A DNA stretch of 46,358 bases from assembly GCF_015207505.1 (NCBI RefSeq), contig NZ_JADEWT010000045.1, positions 1-46,358 on the forward strand, written 5' to 3'. The notes under the pieces were generated by a model, which saw only the letters and a program-made list of their open reading frames with translations, ran no database searches and had not been told where the DNA came from. Position 1 is the stretch's first letter; each line of letters opens with the position of its first letter. Source of the DNA: Tychonema sp. LEGE 06208 (GTDB lineage: Bacteria; Cyanobacteriota; Cyanobacteriia; Cyanobacteriales; Microcoleaceae). Shown in pieces: positions 8,936-17,492 of this stretch. Made by a program: the position numbers and the translations under genes.

Positions 8936-9829
8936 TTGAACAACTTTACTTCCCTGGAAATAGAAGTCGCCCAAACATTGCTGAGGTTAGCAATGTTGCT
9001 GGGATTAACACTTTTAATCGCGTTTTTCGTGGCGTCAGAACTAGCATTAGTATCAGCCGATCGCCATCAAATCCGCCAACTCGCCCAGTTGCGCGATCGC
9101 CCAAACGCCAAAACCGCCGAACTCGTCCACCAAGCGCAGAACAACATACCGCATTACCTGTCGGTGACTCAAACAGGCACAACGGCAGGGAGCTTGCTGT
9201 TGGGTTGGTTGGGTGAGGGTGCGACTGTACACTGGATTGAGCCGTGGATCGACAAATTGCCGATCGGTCATTTAGCCGCCTGGGTGAGCGCTCATTCGAT
9301 CGCAATTCCCGCAGCATTTATATTAGTAACTTACGTCGAAATAGTATTAGGAGAACTAATCCCCAAAGTATTAGCAACCCACGCCCCGGAACGCACCGCT
9401 TTGCTGCTGATGCCAGCCATAGAAATCTGCTCAAAAATACTGTGGCCGCTGCTAGCAATTCTCAACGGTACTGTGTGGCTGCTGACAGGTTGGATTACCA
9501 GCCAAAAGTCGGAGCCCCTGCTGTCAACTTCCGAAGCCACTATCATTCAAAAAGATGCTCATTCAGCACTGATTTCCGGCATCTGGGAAGTGACAGCAGT
9601 TAACGAAAAACTCGGCTTAAACCTGCCTGCGAACCAAGCGTACCAAACAATCGCCGGATTCGTGATTCACAATTTAGGTAAAATGCCAACTCAGGGCGAT
9701 CGCTTATTGTGGGGCGAGTTAGAAATAGAAGCAGAAAATGTAGTAGATGGCAGTTTAGAAACAGTGCTACTGCGCCAAGTAACACGCCCCTTATTTGAGA
9801 CTCAACATCCACAACTCGTATTGAATTGA
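8936..9829 (+). CDS. CNNM/HlyC-CorC type membrane protein without CBS domains
   Basis: 297 residues, TTG start. The N-terminal half is a DUF21/CNNM transmembrane module (ELALVSADRHQIRQLAQLRD, YLSVTQTGTTAGSLLLGWLGE, ILVTYVEIVLGELIPKVLA), the fold of bacterial CorC/TlyC and eukaryotic CNNM magnesium transport proteins. The C-terminal part (about 225-292: SGIWEVTAVNEKLGLNLP...YQTIAGFVIHNLGKMPTQGD...VVDGSLETVLLRQVTR) is the CorC_HlyC domain. Family members of about 430-450 residues carry a CBS pair between these; here only about 20-30 residues (KSEPLLSTSEATIIQKDAHSA) join them. So nucleotide-sensing is missing while membrane and C-terminal domains remain, in one uninterrupted frame. It may export divalent cations without nucleotide control (inference). 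No ATG or clear ribosome site is present, so the exact start is uncertain. Confidence 0.82.
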   Translation: MNNFTSLEIEVAQTLLRLAMLLGLTLLIAFFVASELALVSADRHQIRQLAQLRDRPNAKTAELVHQAQNNIPHYLSVTQTGTTAGSLLLGWLGEGATVHWIEPWIDKLPIGHLAAWVSAHSIAIPAAFILVTYVEIVLGELIPKVLATHAPERTALLLMPAIEICSKILWPLLAILNGTVWLLTGWITSQKSEPLLSTSEATIIQKDAHSALISGIWEVTAVNEKLGLNLPANQAYQTIAGFVIHNLGKMPTQGDRLLWGELEIEAENVVDGSLETVLLRQVTRPLFETQHPQLVLN

Positions 9830-9975
9830 ACTACTACAAGTAGGAACAATGATTTCTCAACTCTCGATCTTTCCTTCCATTTTCTTCCTTAGCGTACTTT
9901 GCGTCTTCGCGGTTCGTTTCAATCCTGAGATTTGAGACTAACAAATAATCCCAAATCTCAAAAACTGCACCTTTC

Positions 9976-12900
9976 TCACCCAACAGCAAGCTCGATCGCA
10001 CCCCCAACCAACTGCTCGTAATCCTCCAACAACCAAGAAGGCAAACAACTATTCGCATCCTGAACTTGCAACTGCCCAGGGCGACAAAACAGCATCGCCG
10101 CCAACAAATTATTCACAGCTTCAGGCGCTCCAAAACCTTTACTCAACTCAGCAACCAACGAATTGAAAAATGCGCGATCGCTCTCATTCAAAGGATCATT
10201 CACAAACCCGCAGCCCAGCAGAGCCTTGTAACCCTTCCCGAAATCGCTCCGGTACAAAAGTTCTAATTGTTCGCCAGAAACCCTCAGCCACAAATCAGCA
10301 ATTTGCCTGCGAATTGACCGCAAATCTGCTATTACCAATTCCGCCGTCGGGTCAATTTCATAAAGATTGACCGCAGCAGTTAATTGATTGAGCAACTGCG
10401 GCAAATAATCTTGTTTCACAATTGTTTGTTCCGATGCCAACAATGCGCTTTCAAACACATTTTCGTAATCCTCAATCAGCCACTTGGGCAAGCGGGTGCG
10501 AGGGTCGGGAACCCGCATTTTTCCCGGCACAAAATACAGCATCGCACCAAGCAAAGCATTGATAGCTTGAGGATTCACTAACCCTTTACTAATTTCAGTT
10601 AATTGCTGCAAAAACTTCTGTTCTGCTTCCGTCATTGACTCGGATTGCAACCCGCAGCTAAGTATTGCTTGATATCCCTTACGAACTTCGCCTCGGTAAA
10701 CTGTTTCCAGTTGTTCTGAAGGAACAATCAGCCAAAAATCAGCCAGTTGTTTGCGGATTTGGCGTAGTTCTAAAACTACCGATACGTCAGAAGGATCTAT
10801 GCGATAAAGATTGACGCATCCTAACAGTTGATTGGCAAATTGCGGAGATTGAATGTATTGCAATAACAAGTCAGAACTTGACTCGGACTTGACGGCAGCT
10901 TCTGTCTCAAAAACTTGTTCGTAATCTCCAATTAACCAGTGCGGTAAACGGTTACGAGCGTCGGGAATCCGCATAGTTTCTGGTGGAAAATATAGCATTC
11001 CCGCCAGCAAGGCATTGACAGCTTTAGGATGGACTAATCCTTTGCTAAGCTGAGTTAGTTGCTGCAAAAATATTTGTTCGCTTTCTATCATTGGTTGACG
11101 TTGAAAGCCGCTTTTGAGCAGGATTTGATAGCTATTACCGGGGGCGCTTTGGTAAGCTGTTTCGAGATTTTCGGCGGGAAGGTTCAGCCAATAATCAGCG
11201 ATTTGTTTGCGAATTTGACGCAGTTCGGATATTAGTGAAATGTTTGATGAGTTTCTCTGGTAAAGCTGGACGGCATTCGAGAGTTTTTCACCCAAGTCGG
11301 CTGGTTTGGGAATGCTATCCTGCAAGCTGCGGGCTGCTTCTAGGTGGCTGCTTTGCCAGTTGCTAAAGAGTTCTTGGAATAATTTCGCGATCGCCCCCGA
11401 ATATGCCACACTATCAAAACAGGCGGGATTAGCCTGCATTCTTTCCTTAATTTCCTGCCTTTTTTGCAGCCGCAACTGCGGGTTAGTGCCGAGATTAACA
11501 GCTAGCTGAATGTAAGATGCTTCGTCACGCGCAATTAAATCGGGCATTTGCAATTCCCGCAACATCGCCGCACCTTGGCGGAAGCGCAAAGCATTTCCCT
11601 CCACAACCACCGCCGGCAATCCTACTTGCAAAGGATCGATTAACGATGTAGCCCCAGCGTAGGGAAAAGAATCGAGATAAACATCTGCTAGCTGCAAAAA
11701 CTCTTTGACATCCGCGCGGCTTGGCAGTTGTTTCACGAACCGCAAGCGGTTGTTATTCACGCCGTATTTAGCGCAGATAGCGTTCATATTGTTAACAAAA
11801 GGTGTCACTGGATAAGTCCGAGTCCAAGCCGGCCCGAAGGGATATAAAATCAAGATTGAATTCGGTACAGCAGCTAGAATTTTTACCCAAGTTTCTCTCA
11901 ATTCCGGCAGAATCTTGTAGAAGTTAGCGCCGGAGACAAAAACAGTTGTGCTGTCGGAAATTCCCAGACTTTGGCGCGTAGGTTTGACTGTAGCTACTTC
12001 CGATTCTGTAGCGTATTTGAAACAAAAACCGCTACCTTCGAGTACAGCCAACTGTTCGCGATATTGTGCTTGATAACTAGCATCAGGCGCGGTAAATTTG
12101 CCTGCGATGTAGTAATCCATGTGCCGGATGCCGGTGGTTGTTGGGGAACAGAAAGAGGTTGTTTGTACCCTAGCTAAACGGTGCATTGCTAGGGAACCAA
12201 CGGGTTTGTTGATAGCTGTTAAATTCGTACCAAAAAACAGGATATCTAAGTCGTCGGCGCGGATGGTTTGGACTTGCGATGCAAAGTCTTTCGGGAGTGC
12301 AACCAGCTTGTCGGCGCGACTTTGACAGTATTGTTCTAATTGGTGGCCGCTGGTGTTGAGGGCGTACAGGTAAATCTCGAACTGGTTGCGGTTTAAATGC
12401 TCGAAAACCGGGATGGTGGCGAAGGTTTCGGTTTGCGGCGCGAAATGGTCGCTGATGATGCCGAGGCGGATTTTTGTCCGCGCGGGCGATCGCGCCGGGA
12501 AGATACAATCAATCGAACAACCGCGATTTTTCAGTGCAAACTCGATAATTTCTGCTCGTTTGGTATAAATATCGCGCAGGTTTTCCGTCGTAAAGTACAG
12601 CGGAATAAAATTAGCAATTTGCGCGAATAACACACTAATATTCTGCCACAGAGGCGACTCAGAATTTTTGAACAAATTCCTATGTACGTAATCAATCCAT
12701 CCTCGAATAAATTGATAGTAACTCTCTGCTTCTCCTTTTGTTTGAAAAAGGTTAGGACAGGTGAACATGAATTTGAGATATTCGTTGGCGAACCAGTTAG
12801 GAATTGTCGCGCGATCGTAGTCGATCGGCAATTGGTCGGCGCGACGGTACAGCATCGCTGCTAGCAGGTAATTGATAGCTTTCGGGTCGTTAAATCCTTT

Positions 12901-15900
12901 CGCCACATTGGTGGCTAATTCCCTCGCAAAAGTCTCTTCTGCATCGGTTAGCGGTTCATCTCTAATCTCGCTGGCAAGCAGGGCTTGGTGCTGTTTTCCT
13001 GTATCCCCCGCAAAGGCACTTGCCACTTGTTCGGCTGATAAATTCAGCCAAATATCAGCAATTTGTTTGCGGGTAGTTCGAGTGTTTACCGCAGCAGATG
13101 TGTTGCTTGACTCTTGCGATTGCCGAGCGGTAGAGCTGGAAAATCCGGTGGAAGGTTGATGAGATTCACCAAGTAATAATAGTGAAACTAATGCCTCTTT
13201 TAATTGGGCCGATTGACTGCATTTGAGTCCTTCTCGAATTTGAGCGATCGCCGCCTCAGATTCTCCGTCTGTTAGGAGTTTTTTAGCTGTCTCCAAAGCA
13301 TAGAAAGCATAGTGTTCTCGGGCTTGATTCGATAACTTATCGGCGATCGCCCTTGGCAAATATGATTGAGAAATGTCGATCGATCTTCGCACATCAGCAA
13401 TTAGCCCGCCCGACTTCAGCAAGCGAGTATTGTCTGACGAAGTATGCTGGCGATACCAAGCCAGCGGTTCCGGTTCGTACCAAATCGGATAATGCACTGC
13501 AACTCGCTTCCACATCTCCCAATCAGAAGCAGCACCAGCTTGAGGGCAAAAACCTCCCAAACTTTCGTAAACACTGCGTTTAACTGCGATGGGAGAAGCT
13601 TGCAAGCGACACATCACAATAATCTGTTCCAACCAATCAGTCAGTACCCCTGGAGTTTCTCTTTCTAACCAAGATACCCAACGCTGATTTCCCGCTTCGT
13701 CTGTATAAATGTGGCGGCAAAAAGCTGCACCCACACTCGGTTCTTTTTCTATACCTTCTCGCAAGCGGCTGTAAAATCCCGGCAATACAACATCGTCGTC
13801 GTGCAAAATGTGCACCCACTCACCGCGCGATCGCTGAATGCAGAGATTAAAGATAGCAGTTTGACCGATATCTTGCTCTGGATGTCGGTAAAAATTAACT
13901 CGTCCACCGCCTACAGCATTAACAATAGCCTCCATTTCATCTTGGATAGATTGGTTCGAGCAATCGTTAACAACTTCTATTTGCATTTCCTCAGCATTAG
14001 GAGCCTGTTGCAGCACACTTTTTAACGCTTGCTCCAAATATTTTACCCGGTTGTAAGTAGGAATCATTACAGACCAAAAAGGTCGGTGAATATTAGAAGC
14101 AACAGGAGAAATTTGCGCCACTTCTAAAGCCGCAGCCGGAACAACAGGAACAGCAGTAACATTTACCTGCTGTTTTTTTCCTCCAGCTAACAGTTGCATC
14201 CAGTCTGCCGCTTGATTAGCATCACTCATCCGATTTTTAACTTCAGAGTTCAATAAATTAAAATACGAACTGTGTAAAATTTTCTGGTGCAATCTTTGGA
14301 CATCTTGCACTATTTCTCCCTTCAGCAAGTTTTCTCTTGTCAGTTGATTGAGGTGAACGCGCCAGTTGGATAAACTTTTGTTGACAAAACCAATTTTGTA
14401 GTGGCTCATAATTCTGAACCACATTTCAACATCAACTAATTGCTGCAATTCTACATCAAAAAATCCGACGCGATCGAAAACATCCCTTCTAATCAAAACT
14501 GTACTCGGTTCTCCAATTTTATTAATCGGATTGTTCAACAGATTAGGATCTGCCAGCAGTGTTTTGCCATCTTGTACTCGCTGCAAGTTTGACCAGTTTT
14601 GAGATATTTCTAAAGCACCTCTACCGATTGCTTGGCAAGCCGCATCGGAGTTAGCGTCTCCTGCTAGCAAAACTCCCCGCCGCGAAAACACCAAACCTAT
14701 TTGCTCGTCTTGTTCTGCTAAATTTACCAGTTCGGCAATACAATCCGGTTCTAGCAAATCATCTTGACATAACAGCTTAATATATTTCCCTTTTGCCTGA
14801 GAAATACAGTGATTCCAATTTTTAACTAATCCAAATTTCTCGTGCACAGAAAATTTGAACTCGCCGGGAAACTTGTCAGTGAGTGACTTAGCAATGGCCA
14901 TTGTGCGATCGGTCGAACCGTCATCTGAAATAATAATTTCTAGATGGGGATAAGTCTGAGCCATAGCGCTAAAAAGTGCCTCGCTCAGATATTTCTCGCC
15001 GTTATAAGTAGGAATACAAATGCTAACTAAAGGCTGCATTCTTTCGATCGGGTTTAACTGTTCGTGCAGCTTTTTCACTAAATACTGGCTGAAGCAAGGA
15101 TCGCGATCTATTAAATTTTTCCATCTTGATACCATTAATTTAGACGCTGCTGCTTCAATCTTTAACTGTTCTTCATCACTCAGTTCAAACGCCCAACTTT
15201 TTAATTCTTGATGCCAGACTTTGGTGTGACTTATATATATATTGTGATAGCCCTGAGCCATCATTTTTAAACATAAGTCAATATCGCTGAATACAATGGG
15301 TAAATTTTCATCAAAACCGCCGCTGCTGGTAAATACTTCCCGGCGACACATCAAGCACGATCCGGTAACAGCGGAGACATTATTAGTAAATCCTATGTGT
15401 ACTATGTCCTCATACTCTAATACCTTCTTAACTCCCTTGTAGGCATGACTGGCAATCCCGTTCACACCTAAGATAAATCCTGTATTTTGGATAGAATTAT
15501 CAGGATATAGCAACAGCCCTCCCACAGCGCCAATTGACTGTCTTTGAGCTTGCTCGACCATACCATTGAGCCAGTCTTTCTCCCTGATTTCGGTATCGTT
15601 ATTTAAAAAGAGTAAGTAATCTCCTTGTGCTTTTTGTGCGCCAAAATTATTCAGGCGAGAGTAATTGAATGGAATGTCTAATCGGTAGCATTTAAACTTA
15701 TTTGGTTGTAAAGTTAGCCACTTGTTGATAATATTATTTGTTTCAACTTCTCCACTGCCATTGTCTATTACCACCACTTCGTAATTAGGATACGAAGTTA
15801 GGGAAAAAATTGATTGTAAACATTTATTTAAAATACTCCCAAAATCCCTGGTAGGAATGATAATACTAACCAGTTTGTAACTCTCGATCGCGTACCGAAC

Positions 15901-16677
15901 AGTATAGTGACCGGGGTAATTTTGATGCGCTATAACTTGTCCGGCTTCCCCTCTTCTGTTAATTGTATCTGTGATGGCTCTCGCTGCTGCTTCGTAGGCA
16001 TAAGGTTTAGCATCCCTAGAAGCAGAGGCAGATTCGGGGTGAAATCTCCAGTGGTAAAGGATTTTAGGTATGTGGAATATTTTGTTAGTTTTTTCTGTAA
16101 GCCTCAAAACCAGATCGTAATCTTGACTGCCATCATAATCAGCTCTAAAGCCACCGATTTCGTTAATTAGCGATCGCCGATAAGTACCCAGATGGCAAGT
16201 ATACATCCGAGACAAAAATGAATCGGGACACCAATCTGGCTTGTAACAGGGAAGACAAAAATTGTTGCGCTCGTCTACCTTATCTTCATCTGAATAAATC
16301 ATGTCTGCATCGGGATGCTGGTTCAGCAGCATTACCACTTCCTGCAAAGCATCTGCTGTGAGCAAATCGTCGTGATCTAGCAGCGATATAAATTCACCAG
16401 TTGCTAATTGCAGTGCCGAATTTGACGCACGAGATATGTGACCGTTTTGACTTCTAATAATTCCCTTAATTCTTGCATCTTTTGCCGCATATTCTTCTAA
16501 AATTCGCTTGACATGAGGCTGGGTAGAAGCATCATCAGCAATGCACAATTCCCAGTGAGTGTAAGTTTGATTGAAAACAGATTGAATTGCTTCTCTCAAA
16601 AATTGCTCGGGTGTATTGTAAACTGGCATCACAATACTGATAAGCGGCTGATAGCTCAACTGATTTGTAGAATTCAT
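9976..16677 (-). CDS. Giant multidomain glycosyltransferase: four GT2 modules, a GT41-like module and four novel repeats
   Basis: 2,233 residues. Four family-2 glycosyltransferase modules start at about 12 (SIVMPVYN, DHDD 101-104), 269 (VSIIIPTRD, LNNDTE 358-363), 540 (VSICIPTYN, CQDD 637-640) and 858 (WSVMIPTYN, HDDD 959-962). A helical spacer follows, then repeat copy 1 (about 1203-1305), then a GT41-like module (about 1404-1765) of the SPINDLY/HMW1C/O-GlcNAc transferase type. This has NFYKILPE (K1588, aligning with the catalytic-region lysine of OGT) and YLDSFPYAGATSLIDPLQVGLPAV. Three more repeat copies close the protein (about 1820-1924, 1972-2076, 2119-2223). The acidic metal-binding motifs suggest active transferases using nucleotide sugars; the GT41 part suggests glycosylation of protein. 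No signal peptide or membrane segment is seen, so it is cytosolic. It lies downstream of a CmcI-like gene and a methyltransferase on the same strand. Likely role: stepwise glycan assembly, perhaps on a surface protein (inference). Confidence 0.88.
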   Translation of the reverse strand: MNSTNQLSYQPLISIVMPVYNTPEQFLREAIQSVFNQTYTHWELCIADDASTQPHVKRILEEYAAKDARIKGIIRSQNGHISRASNSALQLATGEFISLLDHDDLLTADALQEVVMLLNQHPDADMIYSDEDKVDERNNFCLPCYKPDWCPDSFLSRMYTCHLGTYRRSLINEIGGFRADYDGSQDYDLVLRLTEKTNKIFHIPKILYHWRFHPESASASRDAKPYAYEAAARAITDTINRRGEAGQVIAHQNYPGHYTVRYAIESYKLVSIIIPTRDFGSILNKCLQSIFSLTSYPNYEVVVIDNGSGEVETNNIINKWLTLQPNKFKCYRLDIPFNYSRLNNFGAQKAQGDYLLFLNNDTEIREKDWLNGMVEQAQRQSIGAVGGLLLYPDNSIQNTGFILGVNGIASHAYKGVKKVLEYEDIVHIGFTNNVSAVTGSCLMCRREVFTSSGGFDENLPIVFSDIDLCLKMMAQGYHNIYISHTKVWHQELKSWAFELSDEEQLKIEAAASKLMVSRWKNLIDRDPCFSQYLVKKLHEQLNPIERMQPLVSICIPTYNGEKYLSEALFSAMAQTYPHLEIIISDDGSTDRTMAIAKSLTDKFPGEFKFSVHEKFGLVKNWNHCISQAKGKYIKLLCQDDLLEPDCIAELVNLAEQDEQIGLVFSRRGVLLAGDANSDAACQAIGRGALEISQNWSNLQRVQDGKTLLADPNLLNNPINKIGEPSTVLIRRDVFDRVGFFDVELQQLVDVEMWFRIMSHYKIGFVNKSLSNWRVHLNQLTRENLLKGEIVQDVQRLHQKILHSSYFNLLNSEVKNRMSDANQAADWMQLLAGGKKQQVNVTAVPVVPAAALEVAQISPVASNIHRPFWSVMIPTYNRVKYLEQALKSVLQQAPNAEEMQIEVVNDCSNQSIQDEMEAIVNAVGGGRVNFYRHPEQDIGQTAIFNLCIQRSRGEWVHILHDDDVVLPGFYSRLREGIEKEPSVGAAFCRHIYTDEAGNQRWVSWLERETPGVLTDWLEQIIVMCRLQASPIAVKRSVYESLGGFCPQAGAASDWEMWKRVAVHYPIWYEPEPLAWYRQHTSSDNTRLLKSGGLIADVRRSIDISQSYLPRAIADKLSNQAREHYAFYALETAKKLLTDGESEAAIAQIREGLKCSQSAQLKEALVSLLLLGESHQPSTGFSSSTARQSQESSNTSAAVNTRTTRKQIADIWLNLSAEQVASAFAGDTGKQHQALLASEIRDEPLTDAEETFARELATNVAKGFNDPKAINYLLAAMLYRRADQLPIDYDRATIPNWFANEYLKFMFTCPNLFQTKGEAESYYQFIRGWIDYVHRNLFKNSESPLWQNISVLFAQIANFIPLYFTTENLRDIYTKRAEIIEFALKNRGCSIDCIFPARSPARTKIRLGIISDHFAPQTETFATIPVFEHLNRNQFEIYLYALNTSGHQLEQYCQSRADKLVALPKDFASQVQTIRADDLDILFFGTNLTAINKPVGSLAMHRLARVQTTSFCSPTTTGIRHMDYYIAGKFTAPDASYQAQYREQLAVLEGSGFCFKYATESEVATVKPTRQSLGISDSTTVFVSGANFYKILPELRETWVKILAAVPNSILILYPFGPAWTRTYPVTPFVNNMNAICAKYGVNNNRLRFVKQLPSRADVKEFLQLADVYLDSFPYAGATSLIDPLQVGLPAVVVEGNALRFRQGAAMLRELQMPDLIARDEASYIQLAVNLGTNPQLRLQKRQEIKERMQANPACFDSVAYSGAIAKLFQELFSNWQSSHLEAARSLQDSIPKPADLGEKLSNAVQLYQRNSSNISLISELRQIRKQIADYWLNLPAENLETAYQSAPGNSYQILLKSGFQRQPMIESEQIFLQQLTQLSKGLVHPKAVNALLAGMLYFPPETMRIPDARNRLPHWLIGDYEQVFETEAAVKSESSSDLLLQYIQSPQFANQLLGCVNLYRIDPSDVSVVLELRQIRKQLADFWLIVPSEQLETVYRGEVRKGYQAILSCGLQSESMTEAEQKFLQQLTEISKGLVNPQAINALLGAMLYFVPGKMRVPDPRTRLPKWLIEDYENVFESALLASEQTIVKQDYLPQLLNQLTAAVNLYEIDPTAELVIADLRSIRRQIADLWLRVSGEQLELLYRSDFGKGYKALLGCGFVNDPLNESDRAFFNSLVAELSKGFGAPEAVNNLLAAMLFCRPGQLQVQDANSCLPSWLLEDYEQLVGGAIELAVG
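10009..10323 (-). repeat. Protein repeat copy 4 in the giant glycosyltransferase
   Basis: Codes residues about 2119-2223, beginning LRSIRRQIADLWL and ending LPSWLLEDYEQLVG. It shares with the other copies the frame R-x-IA-D-x-WL, a central SKG...P-A-N-LLAAML and a terminal LP-WL-DYE. Confidence 0.8.
10450..10764 (-). repeat. Protein repeat copy 3 in the giant glycosyltransferase
   Basis: Codes residues about 1972-2076, LRQIRKQLADFWL to LPKWLIEDYENVFE. The period to the neighbouring copies is about 150 residues, the extra part holding a weaker conserved linker (VNLYRIDP here, VNLYEIDP before copy 4). Confidence 0.8.
10906..11220 (-). repeat. Protein repeat copy 2 in the giant glycosyltransferase
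   Basis: Codes residues about 1820-1924, LRQIRKQIADYWL to LPHWLIGDYEQVFE. First of the three tandem C-terminal copies. Confidence 0.8.
12763..13071 (-). repeat. Protein repeat copy 1, upstream of the GT41-like module
   Basis: Codes residues about 1203-1305, RKQIADIWLNLSAEQVASA with GFNDPKAINYLLAAMLY and a diverged end IPNWFANEYLKFMF. It is separated from the other three copies by the GT41-like module, so the repeat is not simply a tail. Confidence 0.75.
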
Positions 16678-16767
16678 TTCGGGGAAACCTCTGTGTTAAA
16701 TAATTGATTTTGAGCTGGCTGGTGTTGAAAAATGCTGCTGTTAGCAGCCAATTAGCTAAGGTACGAG

Positions 16768-16844
16768 GGGAGCATCTCAGTTTGGATTTTATAGCGTGCG
16801 AGCTTAATATCTCGCACAGTAAATTTTTTCAATGAGATGCTCCC
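16768..16844. mobile_element. 77-bp MITE-like element with perfect 12-bp terminal inverted repeats
   Basis: Arms GGGAGCATCTCA (16768-16779) and TGAGATGCTCCC (16833-16844) are exact reverse complements. An inner 7-bp hairpin GTGCGAG/CTCGCAC (16796-16817) precedes TTTTTT on the plus strand. The right arm lies within the end of the methyltransferase gene and encodes its final residues and stop. Related left ends (GGAGCATCT) occur at 27254 and 36427. Confidence 0.65.
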
Positions 16845-17458
16845 ACTCGGTAAGCCAGCCAAAACCCGTTTCCTACCTTGCTGTCGGGATCTTCGGTACC
16901 TAGCAGTTGCCAATTCACAGCCGGAATGCCGTCATTAGCTGTTTTGAGATTCTCAAAGAATTTTCTTAGAGTTGTTGAGGTAAATTTCCAGTAGTGTCCG
17001 CCTTTACCACCATATAAATTCTCCGCTGGAGCAGTCTCAATCGTCCATTTTTCTCGGTGTGCTTTAATTAATTGCGCGTAGGTAGATAGGGGGCGATTGT
17101 CTCCGGCGAGAGCATCCGGCTGCGGGACAATCATCACCACATATCCCCCTGGCTTGAGAACTCTTTGCCATTCTAATAAAGCAGATATGGGATCGGGAAT
17201 GTGTTCAAACACGTGGCTGGACAAAACAAAATCCTGGCTGTTATCTTTGACGGGAATATTGTCTGCTTCGCCGTACATATCGATTTTTGTCGGTTGCTCT
17301 CCCATGTTAACTTGGTTGTCTTGAAACAAATCCTCGTCAAATTTTGGAGCAACATTAATTGCATTCACTCCGTAGGGATTGTGCGAGGCTGCTCCCAGTT
17401 CGACTCCTGAGAGTCCTGTCAATAACTGGAGGGTTGGTTGGTGCAGTGGAAATTTCAT
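16829..17458 (-). CDS. Class I SAM-dependent methyltransferase
   Basis: A 209-residue methyltransferase (Methyltransf_11-like). The SAM-binding GLSGVELGAASHNPYG at the N-terminus replaces the usual DxGxGxG with ELGAASH, as in several glycan-cluster methyltransferases. The acidic strand MYGEADNIPV is followed by DFVLSSHVFEHIPDPISALLEWQRVLKPGGYVVMIVPQ, the classic motif II/III region. I prefer the ATG at 17458 (MKFPLHQPT) to the in-frame TTG at 17482. The upstream gene ends 34 nt before, so the two are probably cotranscribed. The substrate is unknown; methylation of a sugar or of a lipid-linked glycan fits the neighbours. The last residues (VGASH) are encoded by an inverted-repeat element, so the native C-terminus may have been replaced. 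Confidence 0.82.
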   Translation of the reverse strand: MKFPLHQPTLQLLTGLSGVELGAASHNPYGVNAINVAPKFDEDLFQDNQVNMGEQPTKIDMYGEADNIPVKDNSQDFVLSSHVFEHIPDPISALLEWQRVLKPGGYVVMIVPQPDALAGDNRPLSTYAQLIKAHREKWTIETAPAENLYGGKGGHYWKFTSTTLRKFFENLKTANDGIPAVNWQLLGTEDPDSKVGNGFWLAYRVGASH

Positions 17459-17492
17459 GGCAATCTTTGACTTGCAGTACAATTTTAAATAT

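Noticed and set aside
8743-9918. CNNM-like gene as cargo of a transposon bounded by inverted GAACCGCGAAG repeats
   Set aside because: The repeats are imperfect, of a type common between cyanobacterial genes, and no transposase or target duplication is seen.
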